This document shows positions 12,837 through 25,280 of a stretch of DNA of 64,000 nucleotides, one piece after another. The notes under the pieces were generated by a model, which saw only the letters and a program-made list of their open reading frames with translations, was not told where the DNA came from and did no database searches. Every line of letters begins with the position of its first letter. Positions within the stretch are counted from its first letter, which is position 1. The stretch is from Opisthorchis felineus (Eukaryota; Platyhelminthes; Trematoda; Opisthorchiida; Opisthorchiidae), in contig SJOL01008935.1 in NCBI GenBank assembly GCA_004794785.1, positions 209,800-273,799 on the forward strand, in the 5' to 3' direction. Both the position numbers and the translations under genes were made by a program.

Positions 12837-13165
12837 TATGGCAATTGTCCAGCTGGTACTGGAGTCGTGTACTGAAGTGCATTTGCGAAAGCAGGTCATT
12901 AGTTTTCTTACGAGCAAAAGTGCACCCAAAGGAACCGTTCTGAAATTGGGAAATTTTGAAGTGTTTCTGTTTCCAAATGCAAAAAATATACTTCATTATT
13001 TGAGAAAAGCACTCGATCAAGAAATTTGTGGCAAATGGTCGCATGCTGACGAAAAAACCTTCTTGGGCTACCGTTTGCTAAAAGCAACGTATGTACGCTA
13101 TTCACGGTGCATCCTATCCAGCAACATCTCAGCTGATGACTGTCGTGCTCAAGTATCTAACCAAC
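12837..13165 (+). CDS. Candidate 329-nt exon, function unknown
   Basis: A textbook acceptor (CTAATCTTTTCATTTTTCAG) ends at 12836, and a donor (CAAC followed by GTAAGG) starts at 13166. The frame is open throughout. After one leading base the first codon is ATG (12838), and the peptide starts MAIVQLVLESCTEVHLRK. It has an alternating hydrophobic/charged pattern typical of a helical globular domain, with a KW-H-ADEKTFLGYRLLK segment near residues 70-90. I do not recognise the family. A 60- to 70-codon frame on the other strand overlaps but lacks matching splice sites. This is the longest well-bordered exon candidate on the plus strand. Confidence 0.48.
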
Positions 13166-16100
13166 GTAAGGTAGTGTAGAGGGCAGATATATCAAAGAGG
13201 ACGTTAAACAATGAAAGTTCCATTACGTTGGACGTTGCAGCCAACAGACTAAACTGGTAACGTCTGAATCAGAGGAAGATTTAGGGGATAATGGATCAGG
13301 TGATCAGCATTGATGATTACGGCTGAAACTATTTAGAGCTCGTTCTTTGTAGCAACAGAACCCACAGAACAGTCTGGCAGTGTTTTGAATGCAGCACAAT
13401 ACATTATCAGGCTACAAATAACCTGAGATGACAATGAAAAGATATATTTCTTGGTTCTCCCCCTAAAATGATATGTACTTAGTTTCACGGAAGCTTTCAA
13501 ACTGGTGGTAAATTGACAAACAAACATTCACTCCCCGGTTTGACAACTAGCCTAATGATTTCCTTTTGTTCTGTTACGCTGATAAACGAGACTGAGCAAA
13601 CCAGTTGTTCTATATCTGTCCAGGAATCGCAGATCTCGGTAAGAGGACCAATAACGTGACACCAGAGGGTTTTACTCATTAGTCAACAGTGAATCCAATT
13701 CACAGGGAATCATCTATTAGCATTCTAGAGAAAATGGTCCGCTCGTCAGTAGCTTTAGTTTCCTTTTCGAACCTGGATGCAACGGTAAGCAAAGGATTTA
13801 GTTTACTAACTACGTAACTTACACATTTCCTGAGTTTGGTTGTAACAGTACATCTCTAGAATTTACAGCGGGTTTATTACCTGAACAACACTCGGTTTGA
13901 AGGTGAGGAGGTTCACCAAAGAGGGTGAGGGAAACCTGAACACAATTTTTGGCTCATTCGTAGAGTCTTCCGATTATTGCACTGGATATTGCAGCACATG
14001 CAGTTATGTAGCTGTCGTCGTAAGCTGGCCTTTTTCCGATTGGCCTAAGTTACCTGATGGCTCGTGACTCAGATAGGTAGCTTGTAAACACAGGCTTACT
14101 CTTCAGTTCATGAAAAATGAGTCACTGAGGTTTAGTCGTCCTCAGTTGGCGAATAAATGAGTAACGCTATAACAACCTGATAAAATCGGTAAAATGAGAA
14201 GATTTTCATTTCATTTTCACCAGGCACACTCCAACAACATGTAGTGGATCCAAAGGACACAACAAAGCACTACCGTGACGGCACGTTTTGAGGATTGCGC
14301 AAATGCGTGTATGCTATAGGCCAGTGATAATAATTAAATAAGCGAAATTATTGCAGTGGGAACCAACGCGGTGAATCGATTTAAAGAGTTTTGAAGGTTG
14401 AAACACAAAATCTATTTATGCCCCGTTAGACTTCTCAAACTGAGTTGTTAGCCAATTTGTCATCATTTTGTCCATAAACGATCCAACTTGTGGGGTGTAT
14501 CAAAGTAAATGAACGTCCATCACATGAATAAAGTCAAGCCCTTGACAACAAGTTACCAAGCCATAGCATCCGTGATGATCTTCTAGACTATAGTAAAAAT
14601 ACGGAGCCGGGAAATTTCATAAGATATTGTCCACTGCGCAGAAGCTCCAGACAATGACAGCACCGGTCATCTGCGGTGTCAGTCTATCGATATTTTGAAA
14701 AGCGTCTACTTTAAATAAATCTCCTACTGGAAAAAAATTGCTTAGTTAAACCAAATGGTAGCTGTTGTTTATTTTGCTCTCAAACACCTAGATTCCTGGA
14801 GGAAAACACGGCATCCCAAAGCTAGCCAACAAGTAGTAGAAGGTGAATCATTCTCAGTACTTCTCCTGGCCTTTTCCCACAAGTATTGTTTACCATATAG
14901 AGTCGTAAACCAGGTTCTCAATGCTGATCTACCACGATCTCCGCTGCTAATAATCAACCAATGATGGTTCTTGGGTGAACGCCCGCCTGGTAACGTATTT
15001 GCCAGACATTTCATTTTTATTTCTCATGCCTTTTCTGCAACAGGCCGTGCATCTGCTATCACACATAGCACTGACCATAACAAATAAACTACCTCCTCCC
15101 GGAATGTTTGCTTGAACTTGCTATTATTTATCATCTGGCGGCGGAATAGTACGTGTACGGGAAACAAAACACGGAGCCCATATTCGTTGCCATTGTGGAC
15201 AATGAATGCTGCAAATTTTACCTTCTAATTAACTTATTCAACTAGACAACACTAATGGCTAGCTGACTGAGTTCATTCAACTGACTTATAGGACACAACC
15301 GAGAAGAAGAAAACTCGTCTCTTTGCAGAATCGGTAATTTATACTCAATGACATTTGACTTTAGGTTTACGAAAATCATAACTAATACAACTACCACTGA
15401 TACCTGTACTCCATGTCCAATAAAAAATATACCACGGCGCATGTATCCTGTGTAGGTGGAAGGTAAACACAAAAAGTGGGACCGTACGTAGATCGGGCAG
15501 ATAATGTTGCCAAGATGAATATGAACAATTAGTTGGCGTACACTGGTGCTGCTTAAGCAACAAGCAACAATGTGAAATCAATTCACAATGTGGACACTGA
15601 GTTTGAACTCACGACTTACTTGGTCTTTCTTAACCTAGAAGAATGGTTTACACACTCCATCCGGATAACCTGATTAAAATGCATCTTGCCACCTGCTTCC
15701 CTCTCTCTCACACATAATCCGGGTTAAACCTAACTTCTAAACTCCAAACATAGGCGAACACTAGTTCATTGAACCTAGCGGAAGCGTACAACTGCCAACT
15801 ACACGGCCACTGATCAGAAGGATAATCTATTGGTCAAGTCCTTGGATGTTTAGCTTCAAAATTCCATCATTCTCTTATATTTATTTTGCATGTACAACAT
15901 AAGTTTTACCCGTAGTTAGTGAACGGCCAGATTTCCAACACTTTTGCATTCAAATCGTCATGTTTGGGCAGCGGCGTCTCCGTCCAAGTATAGGTCATTT
16001 GAAAAAACAAGGACACGGTTTGTGTGATCTTTTTACCCTTGGATATGCAAGAATACTGGCTAACCAACTGTGGTACACTGTTTACTGTAATGGTGATTCT

Positions 16101-18179
16101 GTTGCGCCCTGTGATTGAGATACGGAAAAGAAAAGCGACTGTATTTTGTATTGGCTTCTTCTTTTTTGCGCAGTGATATCCTTCCGACAATAGTTCAACT
16201 ATCTGATAGTTTCTCATGGAAGGACTGAAGTGTAACATTTCACATCCCCGTAAAATAACAAAAAAGTAATTGGTAAAATATGCAGCCCAGCTGCTTCGGC
16301 ATCAATACACAGGCTTTGCATGATGACAGCGGTGATCGGTCCTACCTGAGAATTACAACAGTTCAAATAAGTTCGTCATTTTAGAAAATATCCCATTCAG
16401 TGTTGTGCTTCAAACCTACTGAGGATTATTTTATCGTGTGTCCATTCAGATTAACTTAAAGTGTATTCCTACCTATAATGTGTGTGGATCCTAGCGAAAT
16501 GGATTCACTGAATTCTCTGACTTCGGTTACGATAAAAAAATAATAACAATGGAAGAAAACCCAGACCATTCGTTAGGTTCCCCAGCCTTCAGATGTTTTG
16601 GTGGCTACGTTTTCTTAAATATTTTGGACGTTTTAACTCTGACAGAAGACAGAGCAAACTTGGTCATGATGCTTCTTTTTAAAAAAGGGCCTGAAATATA
16701 GTCTGTCAGGTCCATGACAGCATTCACATTTGAAAGACTTTAGTGGTAAAAAAGCAGCTTGTTAGCTGTTGGAACTTAAGAGAACATGTTGTCTGGTACA
16801 AACAACCAGGTGCCTAATCTGTCAAGCTGCCTAAAAATAACGGCTTTTAGGAGTAAAAAAGAACTCACCAACATGCCTGGCTGAAAAGAAATACCGAAGA
16901 AATCACGCTGTTGCCTAGCTCGCACTGCTGTGAAAGCTAAGGATGTATTGGTTAAACTAAGCTAGCTGAGGTCGCTCTTTATGACCTCAAAGAGAATGAT
17001 TTCAAACTTACTAACTCCGTTTAGGTGTTCACCTTCACCCGGTTTCAGGCGTTAAAGTTGCGACAACCATGAAAATACAAAAAGTGGAGACGAATCTAAT
17101 GTCGAACACACGGTCGGAAATAATTTTAGCAAGGAGGATGTAGTAGACCTTCGAGCCTCGGTAAAAACTTGTGTGGAGGGCTGTTCCAAAACGAAGAAAC
17201 CGCTGGAGTGACCCCGAATTTAGTTGGTTTCTTCAAACTCTCCTAAAGTTCTACTACGGAATTCGTTTTTCTCCGCTTCTGGTGAAGTTAATTAGAGAAA
17301 ACCTTGTCCATTTCGTCAGCTGTGATCTTCCTCCAATGGAGCTGGAATTGGGTGTAGCGGTTACAGAATTTTAGGTTTTGCCTCACCAATAAACGATGGG
17401 TCATATCACCACAACATTTCCTTTTATAAGATACCTGATTTTAGCCAGTCGCAACAGACGATTCGTCAGACAAAATTTGCAGTGGCACTTCGAATCATTA
17501 AATGACCGAATTAATGTGGTCACTCATTGGTCAGAATCCGTTACTTCTACAAAATTCTCTTCAAGTAAAGCAGAGAAAACTTTCTGCATGGCGTGCAGAA
17601 GCATAGTACAGTTCGAAACAGAGGAACGTAGTCAACGGAACAGGCATACAAACATTTGGCGCTTATATAGCCTAGCCATTTGGAAGCTTACCTTATCAGT
17701 GTTTAAAGGTAGGCAGAAGAGAAAAAAATTACGGGATTTTGCATCAAGAGTAAAAATGAGTGTGAATTTCGACCAAGCGTCAAAAGGTTGGACTGCTAGG
17801 TTAGAAAAGGCTGGTATGGGCTGAATGGATCCTCAGATAAAAGTTGTAGGAAACTACGCTCCACTCTGCGTATATCAGGCACATATCGTAAAAGACCTAG
17901 ACCTAAAGCACCGTAATTGATGAGGCCATTAAAAATGTGGTTCGTACTCCTACAACATCGGAAGCTGAAATTCTCCAGAAGGTCTAGGAGGCTTTCCTCT
18001 GATGCCTTCACCGTTATTATGTTTTAGTGTGGAAAACAATATCAGTCCGACAGTTTTAAAGAAAAGAAATTGTGAAATATCGTGTGCCTAATTTGCAGGT
18101 TTGAGTTTACTAGACCTGGTTTTTGTGCAAAAAATGAAGTGACGAAAGAGGTAAATCGAAAAGACATTGTCAACCTCAA
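13166..18179. other. Noncoding stretch, likely intronic or intergenic
   Basis: Small open frames only. The plus-strand frame 17171-17374 ends in MELELGVAVTEF and has some coding character, but its proposed donor would follow an in-frame stop. Frame 17396-17824 is unrecognised. No repeats or RNA genes were seen. Confidence 0.4.
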
Positions 18180-18360
18180 GTGGAAGACGTTTCGTTGAGG
18201 TGCCAAATTAGTAACCGGAAGTCCCGTGGTTCGAACCCAACCCCGGCATCTCGACTACCTGTCTAGGCTTGGGCAATCTGACAGAATCTCAGCCTGCATG
18301 TTTTTTTCGGGTGGCATGCCAGCTAGGTGCCAGCAGTGTGTTACAGCTGAACAACAGTTG
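18180..18360 (+). mobile_element. tRNA-derived SINE, copy 2 (A box lost)
   Basis: It shares with copy 1 the B box (GGTTCGAACCC, 18228-18238) and the body words CTGTCTAGGCTTGGGCAA, GGTGGCATGCCAGCTAGG and GTTACAGCTGAACAAC. The region where the A box should lie is scrambled, so Pol III transcription is unlikely. It is inserted in otherwise unique DNA. Confidence 0.75.
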
Positions 18361-20661
18361 TTTTCTACTAGAATACGTAAGTTGCCATCGGATCTTTTGG
18401 CAAGTATATCAATGGAATGATCTATCTTCGTCACAAAGGATGGTTGATATCGCTTATTTGTAGCAGTGTATGAGCAGTGTTGGCCGAACCATCGTCTAAG
18501 GTTATCTAACAGGGTAATATGAGTGCTACCTGCTTGAGTCATAAATGAAGCTGACAAGCCCCTGTGAAGATGACGCTCCATTTTCTATTTAATGTAGGTA
18601 AATCTTTCGATTTTCATAGCCCACTGTACTCATACGTTGGCTAGAACACCACAAAATAATCAGATTGGTGCCCTCATCTTCTAAGGCATCAAAGTGATGT
18701 TCATTTTGAGGCTTGTTCAAGATCCTGACCTTCATGGAAGGAATTACCGGATTGTAAGACACAGAGGAACTACCGACGGAGTCAGAAATGTGATTGTTTT
18801 AGATCCATTTGTGATAAACCTTATCTCCTGATGGAACAGGCACCACGGTCCTCCACGTGTTAAACGCTGAATACTAAAATATGAATGTGCGTGTGCAATT
18901 TGTTGTCTGATAAAGTACTCAGGTTATGTAATTAACTGGATGTGTAGACAAGCAGGCTGAATTCAAGTGTAATCAAGTAAAAGTTAAAAAAACTGTAGAA
19001 ATGCAAATAATAAAAGTGAAATTACTCGTCTCCTGAACGTCTTTTTTCCTGCTGATTAGTTTTACAATGCACGCGTTTTTTTGTTATGGTACAAATCTGC
19101 GATGAAGTAGGTTATGGTGCTACAAAAAGATCGCTATTTTAGGAAGAAGGTTAATTAAACGCATACGCAGACTTGCCTGCCTGTTAGTGTTTTGAACGAT
19201 TAAATCTAAATCTTTCACCTCGGGCTATTGAAAAATTCAAAGTGGATATAAGCAAACGGAATATCTGTCGATTTTATGGGTTCATACGTGTAGTAAGAAG
19301 CAGAAAAAGAATACGTTGTCGTTTTTATCTATAATAGCTCCATATGACTGACCGTTTTTGTATGTACGGTGCGTCAGTTCTACATTAGTTACCTGTTTAG
19401 AACAACCATCCTTGAAAGCAGTACGCCAGTGCCCAACACTGATAATTTGCTTACTTACAACTATAATTTTTCATAGTAGTATACAGTATATGAATGAAAA
19501 AATGTGCTTTCCAAAATTCTGGAGTTTAAAAATTTGTGAACATTTTTAGGTTATCATCTTTTGTGTGAAATGTTTTCGGTCAACTTTTAACGAATTTGAC
19601 TATCATCATTCCAGAATCCCCGATTCTTGTTAGCGGTGCAAGTAGAACGGAGACGGCAATTAAAAAACTAGGTATATATATTCTCCTGTCAGATGATTGC
19701 CTTGATGTTGAACTATTATGGATGCCTGTTCGTTAGGTTAGTCAATTATCGGTACTGGTTATTATTACCACCATTTTCATTTAGTATATGACTGCTGTAT
19801 ACCCAGGTGTCTAGTGTTTCACGGAATGCTGGCCCGACAGATTTATTTCGCCAATCAGCCAAGTATATATCCGGCATAACCGGAGGCATGTAACACATAT
19901 ATTAAATAGAAAAGTGGGTTAGATGGCAAACAAAATCTATTACTCTTATTCTGATTTGGCAACACAACTGGTAATATTTGGGTACTTCCGCTGGTTTTGA
20001 CTAATTTAGCTTGTGGAAGGTACAGTGGGCTTTGTGCGCACTACTATCCGATAACTTTCTGCGAACATAATGATCAAAGTTTACCCGCGAATGACATAGT
20101 TGAATTACTTCAGGCCGAGAATTTGTGCTCTAACGGTTCAGTCTTTTGGTACTCATTCTTTTGTAGAAAGCAAAGAAGGTGAGGATTTACATGTCGTCGA
20201 AAGCGTGCCCGAAGCAGCTGTCGAACTGGAATTTTCTAAGACCGCTGATTATTGTACTTCAACAGCGTAAAATGCTAGGCCATTTGTGCTCAACTTCATA
20301 GTGGATTCCTAACGTTTTGTGACAAGGCGGCGGCTTTGTTAAGTCGTTGGTTGGGAAGTTGGTCAAATGCGTGCACGTGACACGTCTGTTTGTCTTCTTT
20401 TGACACTAGTTGTGGCTTGCTTGCAACTGTGATGATTGGATGGTGTCATGTTCAATCAACCAATTTCTTCGAGGCTGACATCTGTAAGAGGCTATTCTTA
20501 GCTTAGTGATTGAGCTAATTGGGAACCAACCAGGCCGTCTTATTACGCTGCCTTGCATCCACTGTACTTCTTTTCATTTCGTCTGGGTTCTTGTTTTACA
20601 AATGCACTCGGAACACCCAATTATCTTCCGAGAACTTCGAACACTTTCATGACAAAGTTAC
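18361..20661. other. Noncoding stretch
   Basis: AT-rich DNA with no recognisable gene or repeat. Confidence 0.4.
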
Positions 20662-20921
20662 CCAGATTCCATATATCCCTTATTTCCTGACGTAACGCTG
20701 ATCTGTTCTTTACTACGGCCTACGTATTCAACCACGTATACGTTTGCCACTAGCTTATTTGGGTCACTAAATTGAAGATCATACCGTTCTGCTTTGAGTG
20801 TGTCATATTGTACTGTATGCTTATAAAACTCACCCTTGGCATACGGTGCTCGGCAAGATTTGGTCGAACCATCCAAGAAAGTGTTGAGCACGAGATCTGA
20901 CGCTCTGACGGATCGGATATA
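20662..20921 (-). CDS. Candidate internal exon, function unknown
   Basis: Read on the minus strand, an acceptor ending GTAGTCAG precedes 260 open nucleotides, and a donor (TCTGG followed by GTAACT) follows. The peptide starts YIRSVRASDLVLNTF and ends NKGYMESG. It is a balanced, soluble-looking sequence with several F-Y-K and D-P-N turns and one cysteine, and it does not match any family I can name. Upstream in the same frame a TAG occurs near 20955, consistent with intron. It may be an exon of a long minus-strand gene with 33132-33360. Confidence 0.42.
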
Positions 20922-22438
20922 CTGACTACTGGGCTTGGAATGAATACACTTCTATACACTGGCTTAAATGGGCGGACAAATCCCGCTGCTCTTCTAGACT
21001 AAAGCCATGTCAGCCACAATAATTCCGTGGCGAAATAAGGTACGGAAGGATTAAAAATTTACTTTTCGAAAGCGACATCCTAGTAAGAGTTAATAAACCT
21101 ACCTTCGAAACCTGAATTTCTTGTGGTATAAAGGTTGTTATGTGCGATTCACACACTAGGAAATACTGTGAATAATCGTGGTCTGGCATGACAAGTGAAT
21201 ATATTACCATAAGTTTATCTCTTATTCAACCTGGTAAACTGATTAGTCTGTTACCATCATGTTTACCAACCCGCAATAACTAGTGTCACTTTCTTGTTGG
21301 CTATAATGTCACTAAGAAGTAACTGGAATTTTTTATTGAGCACAACCCAACAGATGGGCGGAAGCAAGAATGCGTTTTGCTCACCTGGGTTTAAGCTGCT
21401 CGTGGCAGAAAGCCTCAGTGACATTTAATGGACGAAGTCCAACAAAACGTAACAGGATAACGGGTACAGTTTATTTACAATAGCATGAGATCAAAGTTAT
21501 ACCTACCATGGACAAACTAAATCTACGGAGTTCCTCTCTGCCTAAAGGGATTGGAACGAAGCCGTAAAATGTCTAATGCGGACAATGTCGCGTTAGCTTA
21601 TTTGCTGATATATACATGGAAATTTGTGTCTAATATGTCATGTTGATGAAAACAAACTTATCATACACTCTTGGTGCAGTGTACGCATCGCTAGATTTTG
21701 TGCTAAATATTCGGAGGAAAGGGAGTACAAATGGCCTATTGTTGTTGTTCGACAGAACATTTGCTTTGCAACATTCAAAATACACTCCAAATTGCGTACG
21801 GTTATTCCGCGACATAAATATATATTCAGGTCTGTCATCAGCCTCGCTCCTCCTGTAAGGACCGCCCCGATGACATGCCAGACTAAGGGTTATGCAGTGC
21901 TGACCAGTTTTCTGGAGCTTTGTTTTACGATCATTTTAGGTGATCCAAACTGGAGCTAATATCTTAGTCTGCCTCACATTCACCTGTCTTACATTAGAGT
22001 TGTCATAATTAGGTACAACAAAAGTCCACCACCCTTTATTTTTACATCACGTCATCTCGCATTTGTGACCAAGGTATATTTATTCTGCAACTATGATCGG
22101 TTTTCGATCAGGTTGAACGCGCGTAATCTGGCAGGAGTTATGGTGACAAACAAATGACAGAACTCTGCACCTATCTCTACCGAAGCCTAAGGCCTTATGA
22201 AGGAATCATCATTCATAGCTAAATAGTTGAAATAACTGGCGCTGAGTAAATAAATCTAGAGAAAGAAAGCAACTATTTCCGGTATATCAGTAACCGTTCT
22301 GAAGGAGGATTAATTTAGCGGAGACTTTTTGCTCAACACTGAATCTGTCACTGAGACGAGTGACCAAAGTAAGCCACAACTGAGAAGATAAGTCATCATT
22401 TTCAACCAGAGATACTGGTAACAACAGTTTCAAGTGTG
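20922..22438. other. Noncoding stretch
   Basis: The 111-codon plus frame at 21624-21959 overlaps several others in all phases and shows no domain. Nothing else seen. Confidence 0.4.
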
Positions 22439-22596
22439 GATGGTCGTTGGCTTGTTTGCTGAGCTGGGCAATTTGATTGCAAACGTTTCATCACCAATCG
22501 AGGTGACATCATAAGTGCGTTGATGATGTCACCCCGATTGGTAATGAAACGTTTGCAATCAAATTACCCAGCTCAGCGAACAAGCCAACGACCATC
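22439..22596. repeat. Foldback element: two 74-bp arms of family F around a 10-nt centre
   Basis: The left arm (22439-22512) is the reverse complement of the right arm (22523-22596), with about four mismatches in 74. The centre is AAGTGCGTTG. Each arm is one copy of family F, joined head to head. The transcript could form a near-perfect hairpin. The right arm continues outside the hairpin into CTACGCTACCTAAGCTACC, words shared with the copy at 28390. There is no open frame and no transposase. Confidence 0.9.
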
Positions 22597-24877
22597 TACG
22601 CTACCTAAGCTACCAACATTTTCCGCTATATAAAAGTTTCAAGTGTATCTGTCGGTCAAGGCTTTCTTCAACTCAATATGCAACTCTAAAGCTATCCTTC
22701 GGTTTAGTATTTGGGCTGTTTTATGGTAGAGAACATGGCCTACTTCTTTTTCCTTGACAAAACCCTGTTTAAAACAACATACATCAAGCTGAATGAAAAG
22801 TCATGCTGCGCGACTCGCGATCAGGATGTGTAGTTGAATAAAGGAGCACCATTAAATTGGTTAGGACAGTTTCCACGGTTTACTTTCTACCTACATTATT
22901 TCATAATATCAGGAATGACTGAGGCGTTTTTCTTGTGAATAAAGTACCTCAATTTTTCGCTTATCTTAACCAAACATGCGTCCAAAAATGAACAGGATTG
23001 AAGTAGACATATTGTTTAGCTACAATGCATAGGATTATGGAACTGGAGTGATTCACTCTCTGGTAAACTTAGAAATGTCATCTCGAAAGTTTATTCACTT
23101 CACTTGAAAAGGGCTTTTTTAATGTGCTGTCATTTCTCCCAGAGCATACCTTGGAGATGGATGAATTCCACATGCATTTTGCAACCCCTAAAAACCTAAG
23201 GTGCGTGCATTTTGTTTGCTTCATGTTGTGCAATAAACAGCTTGAAACCTGGATAACTTTGTACCGAAAATTGGCTGGAAGTGGCAGTACGCGACGCCTG
23301 CGTGTAGAGGTCTACCAGCCACTGTATTGATTTTTTCCAGTTATGTTCGTGAGTAAGATGCACTGGCCTGTGAACGCATATTTATTTTCTAATGGATGGT
23401 TTTTTATTGACTTACACCAAGCTTTGTCACATAACGTGTATGTCTTGGGAGAAAACCTTTCTACCATTATTCTTCAGAGCACTGTAGGCCGAGACCGCAA
23501 ATTTCAAAATGTGGCATAAGCACACAAGTTCAACTCCCAGGAGTGAAACCGTAGTTTTCTCCGTGAGCTTTTACGGCTAATAAGTAAACCCAAAATAACA
23601 TAGAGCAGTTAAACATCAATGTATCTCCATACACTTGGGCGAAATAATGGACTACTCCAACTTCTATACGTTCTGTATTTTCGTAAATTATTGATGTGCG
23701 TTTTTAGCCCCAGGTAGACGGTTTCCTTCTAAACGAATAACACTCCTGTAAGGACTTGCGAAAATTTGGCGTGAAACACTGTGAACATCCATTAGTAATG
23801 TTGAACAAACTAAATAAGATTGTGAAGTCAAAGTATTTGCAGTCAATGTCATGATTTGGACTATACTGTTGTGTAAATAACGAGTAAATCATGAGACCAA
23901 AGTACTTTCCGCGGGTTATTCTAAATCATACTCTCAGACAGTCTCGGTAACTAGCCCATACATATTCTGACTGTATGCAACGTTCGGGAACTTATCATAA
24001 AATAAGGAATAGTCAGTTTACTTGAATATCTCTTTAGAGAGAAAAGCAAAGAAATAGTGAAATTGCCGTTCTTTTGTGAGTGATGCTGTCATTTTGGGAT
24101 CTGATCCTCGGGGATATTAAACGGCGTAAAAACTCACCGGTTTATGAAGGGTTAGCTGATCTTTCATTTAGCTATGACCGTTTGTAGTCTTGTTTCAAAC
24201 AAATGAAATGGACTAATAAATCACTTAATTAATTATTAATCGAAGGCATGAGGGGTTGGAAAATTTACACTTGCAGCTGGTAGGAGTTGCTTATCTATTA
24301 TGCTGTTTTCTGACCCAGTCGGTCCACTTGATACTTTATGTTTAGTTCTTTGAGATTCTCCGGGCTGAGCTGATGGATTCGTAACAATACACAACTTAAA
24401 ACATATCATTTATGCCCCACTCGTACGTCCTTTAACTTGCCTACGGTTCAACACCGGAAACCCGAGGGAAAAACCAGCCGTTCCTTTTCATGAAGGAAAC
24501 TACTCACAAGGTTGCTGAAAACTCTTCGACAGCCCACGACCGGTTTTGCCCTTCTTGGAGCTCATCAGGTAGGCGCAGTCCCCAGACGTTCCTTTATTCG
24601 CCGGCTGTTCTCTCCCCAGGGGTTTTGTGGATATATACCGAAATGTCATTTATTCTAAACCATGTTGTGGTTCTAAAGTGCACACACATACGTAGCAAAT
24701 TTATTGATTTCTCAAGCGAATAGACAGGACCCGTTAACAGCTGGTATTCAGAATACGTTCTAGGTGCAACATTCCAGTGATCTGTCAACATCTTGTGTAC
24801 ACTTTCGGAACGCCCAAAATCCACAACGAATAAAAAGGCAATATTTAGAAACTTTCCAAGGCCTTTCAGAATGATTG
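22597..24877. other. Noncoding stretch with a weak exon candidate and a shared 70-bp repeat
   Basis: A 58-nt open stretch (23143-23200) sits between TTTCTCCCAG and GTGCGT and may be an exon, but it is too short to rely on. Near 24510-24590, the words GCTGAAAACTCTTC and CAGCCCACG recur at 30561-30590 in a diverged copy. The rest is unremarkable. Confidence 0.35.
24510..24590 (+). repeat. Dispersed repeat family G, copy 1
   Basis: GTTGCTGAAAACTCTTCGAC is followed by AGCCCACGACCGG, GCCCTTCTTGGAGCTC and a GGTAGGCGCAGTC end. The second copy at 30558-30640 has the same order of words with about one difference in five. It is noncoding, of unknown nature. Confidence 0.6.
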
Positions 24878-25280
24878 ATGTCTACCGCCTTTGAAGAACT
24901 AGATGAACATCAAGGATTGATGAGAAAGTTGCGTTCTGCTAAGCGCATTGCTAAAGAATGGAAACCACTGAAAATAGCTTCAACTAGACTTAACTATGTA
25001 TTTTTGATTTGACAGAGAATAGTACGGGCAATTAGAAGAAGCACTGATGGAGTCACCACTTTCAGAATTCGTCGGTGAAATCGTAAAGGGAGAGCTGGAA
25101 CGATTTGTGACGCTAGATGAACCACAATTGTATCGTCATCAGCAACAGCAAACAGGAAAGAATAAGCAATTTTCAAACAACGCTTTCGAAGGCGTTTACC
25201 TAACAGTGGAGAAGAAAACGATAAAAAACTGCCTTCATCAGTATATTGCGAGTGGACAACTACAAATTGAGTTCTGCTGA
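24878..25280 (+). CDS. Candidate terminal coding region, possibly two exons across a 25-nt gap
   Basis: An open stretch from ATG 24878 (MSTAFEELDEHQGLMRKL) runs to TAT at 24997. A second open stretch in another frame runs from TAC 25023 (YGQLEEALMESPLSEF) to a stop at 25278-25280. Between them lies GTATTTTTG...GAATAG, 25 nt with GT-AG ends and phase 0 on both sides. The two pieces would join to a charged, helical protein with a Q-rich loop (QQQQ), function unknown. A 25-nt intron is unusually short, so a frameshifted pseudogene is an equal alternative. The upstream acceptor CTTTCAG ends at 24869. A possible AATAAA lies 344 bp downstream. Confidence 0.35.

Noticed and set aside
17171..17374. 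Possible lipid-transfer (SMP-like) exon ending MELELGVAVTEF
   Set aside because: Resemblance is a few residues, and the only nearby donor follows an in-frame stop.
22523..22596. Calling a bona fide hammerhead ribozyme
   Set aside because: An extra base after CTGATGA and no proper stem III closing base pair with a cleavage triplet; reported only as a hypothesis.
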